Position numbers and translations under genes: made by a program. From Rhizobium sp. 16-449-1b (GTDB taxonomy: Bacteria > Pseudomonadota > Alphaproteobacteria > Rhizobiales > Rhizobiaceae), in contig NZ_JAGHMH010000021.1 in NCBI RefSeq assembly GCF_017741935.1, positions 124,001 to 188,000 on the forward strand: a DNA stretch of 64,000 nucleotides, in the 5' to 3' direction. The number at the start of each line of letters is the position of its first letter. Within the stretch, counting starts at the first letter, position 1. The notes beneath the pieces are model-generated. The model was not told the origin of the DNA and made no database searches. It saw only the letters and a program-made list of their open reading frames with translations. This document shows positions 62,157 to 64,000 of the stretch, in pieces.

Positions 62157-63329
62157 ATGAGGAAGCTGCTTCTGGCCGCCGCCGCGGCCCTGCTCATGGG
62201 TTCGGGCGCTTATGCCGACACAATCAAGGTCGGCGTGGTTGGCCCGTTCTCAGGTCCATTCGCCCTGCAGGGCAAGAACTTCAAGGCCGGGATCGACGCC
62301 TATATGGCGACCAACGGCAACAAGGTCGGCGACAACACGGTCGAGATCATCTATCGCGACCTCCCGGCCGCCGACCCCGCGCAATCCAAGTCGCTCGCCC
62401 AGGAATTGGTGGTCAAGGAGAAGGTCCAGTATCTGGCTGGCTTCTATTTCACCCCTGACGCGATAGCGGTCACGCCGATCCTGAAGCAGGCCAACACGCC
62501 GCTCGTGGTCATGAACGCGGCGACCTCGGCGATCGTCACCAAGAGCCCGCTCGTCGTGCGCACCTCCTTCACCACTTGGCAGACATCGACGCCGATGGCG
62601 CAGGTCGCCTTCGACAAGGGCGTCAAGAAGGTCATCTCCGTGGTCAGTGATTATGGGCCGGGCGTCGATGCCGAAAACGCCTTCAAGGCGGGCTTCGAGA
62701 AGGCCGGCGGCGAAGTCGTCGAGGCGATCCGCATGCCGCTTGCCACCAATGATTTCAGCCCGATCATGCAGCGCATCAAGGATTCCGGCGCCCAGGGCGT
62801 CTTCGCCTTCCTGCCGTCGGGCCCGACAACGCTCGGCTTCGTCAAGGCCTATAACGAGAACGGCCTGAAGGGCGCCAATATCCAGCTCTTCGCCCCCGGT
62901 GACCTGACGCAGGAATCCGACCTGCCGGCGCTCGGCGATGCGGCACTCGGCATGCTGACCACCTTCCACTACGCCGTCTCGCACGATTCACCTGAGAACA
63001 AAGCCTTCGTCGAAGCGGCCGGCAAGGCGATCGGCAACCCTGCTGAGCTCACCTTCCCCGCAGTCGGCGCCTATGACGGCATGCACGTCATCTACAAGAT
63101 GATCGAAGCGACCGATGGCAAGCAGGATGCGCAAAAGGCAGTCGACGCGGTTAAGGGCCTTGCCTGGACGAGCCCGCGCGGCCCTGTCTCCATCGATCCT
63201 GAAAGCCGCCATATCACGCAGAACATCTATCTGCGCGAAGTCGCCAAGGGTGACGACGGCAAGTTCATCAACAAGGAAATCCAGACCTTCGAGAAGCAGG
63301 GCGATCCGGGTCTTGCTGCTGTGAAGTAG
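62157..63329 (+). CDS. pcaM: Branched-chain-type substrate-binding protein, PcaM-like
   Basis: 390 residues from ATG 62157 (AAGGGAGAG 8 bp before), signal peptide MRKLLLAAAAALLMGSGAYA. Periplasmic-binding fold type I: IKVGVVGPFSGPFALQGKNF, LAGFYFTPDAIAVTPILKQA, VVSDYGPGVDAENAFKAGF. LivJ family. Following pcaB and preceding a LivH-type permease it matches the protocatechuate ABC transporter PcaMNVWX known from Sinorhizobium meliloti. No clear PcaQ box is visible in the 125-bp gap before it. Confidence 0.85.
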   Translation: MRKLLLAAAAALLMGSGAYADTIKVGVVGPFSGPFALQGKNFKAGIDAYMATNGNKVGDNTVEIIYRDLPAADPAQSKSLAQELVVKEKVQYLAGFYFTPDAIAVTPILKQANTPLVVMNAATSAIVTKSPLVVRTSFTTWQTSTPMAQVAFDKGVKKVISVVSDYGPGVDAENAFKAGFEKAGGEVVEAIRMPLATNDFSPIMQRIKDSGAQGVFAFLPSGPTTLGFVKAYNENGLKGANIQLFAPGDLTQESDLPALGDAALGMLTTFHYAVSHDSPENKAFVEAAGKAIGNPAELTFPAVGAYDGMHVIYKMIEATDGKQDAQKAVDAVKGLAWTSPRGPVSIDPESRHITQNIYLREVAKGDDGKFINKEIQTFEKQGDPGLAAVK

Positions 63330-63383
63330 GGATTTCTAACGTAGGCGTTGTGCCAGCGGTTTCGACGTAAATGTTGTGCCGCA

Positions 63384-63493
63384 GCCCCCTCACCCTACCC
63401 TCTCCCCGCTGGGGAGAGGGGAAGTGAACGCGGTGCCTGACATCCCTTCTCCCCGGCCGGGAGAAGGTGGCCCGTAGGGCCGATGAGGGGCAC
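63384..63493. repeat. Palindromic intergenic repeat between pcaM and the permease gene
   Basis: A compact set of nested hairpins: cctctcccc/ggggagagg (63399-63419), cttctccccggccgggagaag (63447-63467) and outer ccctca/tgaggg arms. It fills half of the 219-bp gap after pcaM. A different family from the element near nasA but of the same rhizobial palindromic kind. It could separate high binding-protein from lower permease expression. Confidence 0.75.
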
Positions 63494-63548
63494 CCGGCAC
63501 AAGGACCGCGAGCTGCCGCCTGCCAATAACAAGGACCATGCCGAACCC

Positions 63549-64000
63549 ATGCAAACTGTCTTCAGCATAGCCGTCGATGCGCTCGCCTATGGCATGGTGC
63601 TGTTCGTGATCTCGATCGGCCTTTCGGTGACCATGGGCCTGATGCGCGTCGTCAATCTCGCGCACGGCGCCTTTGCGATGATCGGCGGCTATATCGCCTC
63701 CTATGCGGTGCGCGACCTTGGGCTCGGCTACGGCATCGGCGTCATTGCCGCTGTCGTCGGCACGATCATCATTGCCATTCCGATGGAGCGCTTCCTTTAT
63801 CGCCGCATCTACGGCGCGCCTGAGTTGACGCAGGTGCTGATGACGATCGGCATCACGTTCTGCATCATCGGCATTGCCAACTATGCGATGGGGCCGACGC
63901 TGAAAACCATTCCCTTGGCCGAGAGCCTGCAGGGCTCTGCCAATCTCGGCTTCCGCACCATTCCCGTTCACCGCCTCTTCGCGATCGTTTGCGGGCTTGG
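63549..64000 (+). CDS. pcaN: Branched-chain-type ABC permease, PcaN-like (3' end outside window)
   Basis: Partial, 150 residues seen. LivH family: MRVVNLAHGAFAMIGGYIAS, PMERFLYRRIYGAPELTQVLMTIG, hydrophobic throughout with at least four membrane segments in view. ATG 63549 follows AAGGACC by 11 bp. It is expected to pair with a LivM-type permease and two ATPases downstream, outside the window, to import protocatechuate or related aromatics. Confidence 0.85.
   Translation, partial: MQTVFSIAVDALAYGMVLFVISIGLSVTMGLMRVVNLAHGAFAMIGGYIASYAVRDLGLGYGIGVIAAVVGTIIIAIPMERFLYRRIYGAPELTQVLMTIGITFCIIGIANYAMGPTLKTIPLAESLQGSANLGFRTIPVHRLFAIVCGL

Overview
The window is GC-rich and gene-dense, with no tRNA, rRNA, CRISPR, transposase, phage or replication gene that I could recognise. 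The gene content (nirBD-nasA nitrate assimilation, pcaDCHGB with PcaQ, a pcaMN-type transporter, divergent katG/oxyR, rhizobial palindromic intergenic repeats) points to an alphaproteobacterium of the Rhizobiaceae (Rhizobium/Sinorhizobium/Agrobacterium-like). I cannot tell from the sequence whether the replicon is chromosome, chromid or megaplasmid.

Region 1 (1-7.5 kb) is a nitrate assimilation operon: the end of a nitrate-type ABC ATPase, nirB, nirD, a 180-bp palindromic repeat, nasA, and a cysG that is cut short and has a degenerate methyltransferase domain. Region 2 (7.8-17.4 kb) has small secreted proteins and a two-component system (OmpR-type regulator and histidine kinase) next to an SH3 protein with Cys repeats and an RND efflux pump. 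Direct repeats related to GCAACA-N4-GCAACA, spaced one helical turn apart, lie before both the SH3 gene and the pump and are candidate regulator sites. Region 3 (17.4-26 kb) holds class I aldolase, divergent katG and oxyR, an atypical arginase-family protein and a chemoreceptor.

Region 4 (26.2-36 kb) is a catabolic operon: a GntR regulator with repeated operator-like sites (GTATACGTGAT), a BMP/nucleoside-type ABC transporter, two cytosine-deaminase-type amidohydrolases and a gamma-glutamyltransferase-like enzyme. Region 5 (36-41.2 kb) is a LysR-headed block of redox/detoxification enzymes (SDR, MDR oxidoreductase, ABM monooxygenase, exported epoxide hydrolase, SnoaL-like). Region 6 (41.2-44.6 kb) has a DUF305 protein, a beta-propeller protein, an ECF sigma factor and its anti-sigma, with an ECF-like promoter (GGAATA-N16-GTCTA) in front.

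Region 7 (44.6-64 kb) forms a nearly complete funnel from quinate/shikimate to the TCA cycle. It has a polar-amino-acid-type ABC transporter in one operon with a shikimate/quinate dehydrogenase-family gene and aroQ, then a divergent quiC (3-dehydroshikimate dehydratase fused to an HPPD-like domain), two paralogous divergent GntR regulators, pcaR, pcaIJF-pobA, pcaQ, pcaDCHGB and a pcaM-type binding protein with its first permease running off the window. Together these would import quinate/shikimate and protocatechuate-type compounds and convert them through protocatechuate and beta-ketoadipate to succinyl-CoA and acetyl-CoA. The least described parts are the transporter-aroE-aroQ operon, the deaminase/GGT operon and the two-component/RND/SH3 regulon.
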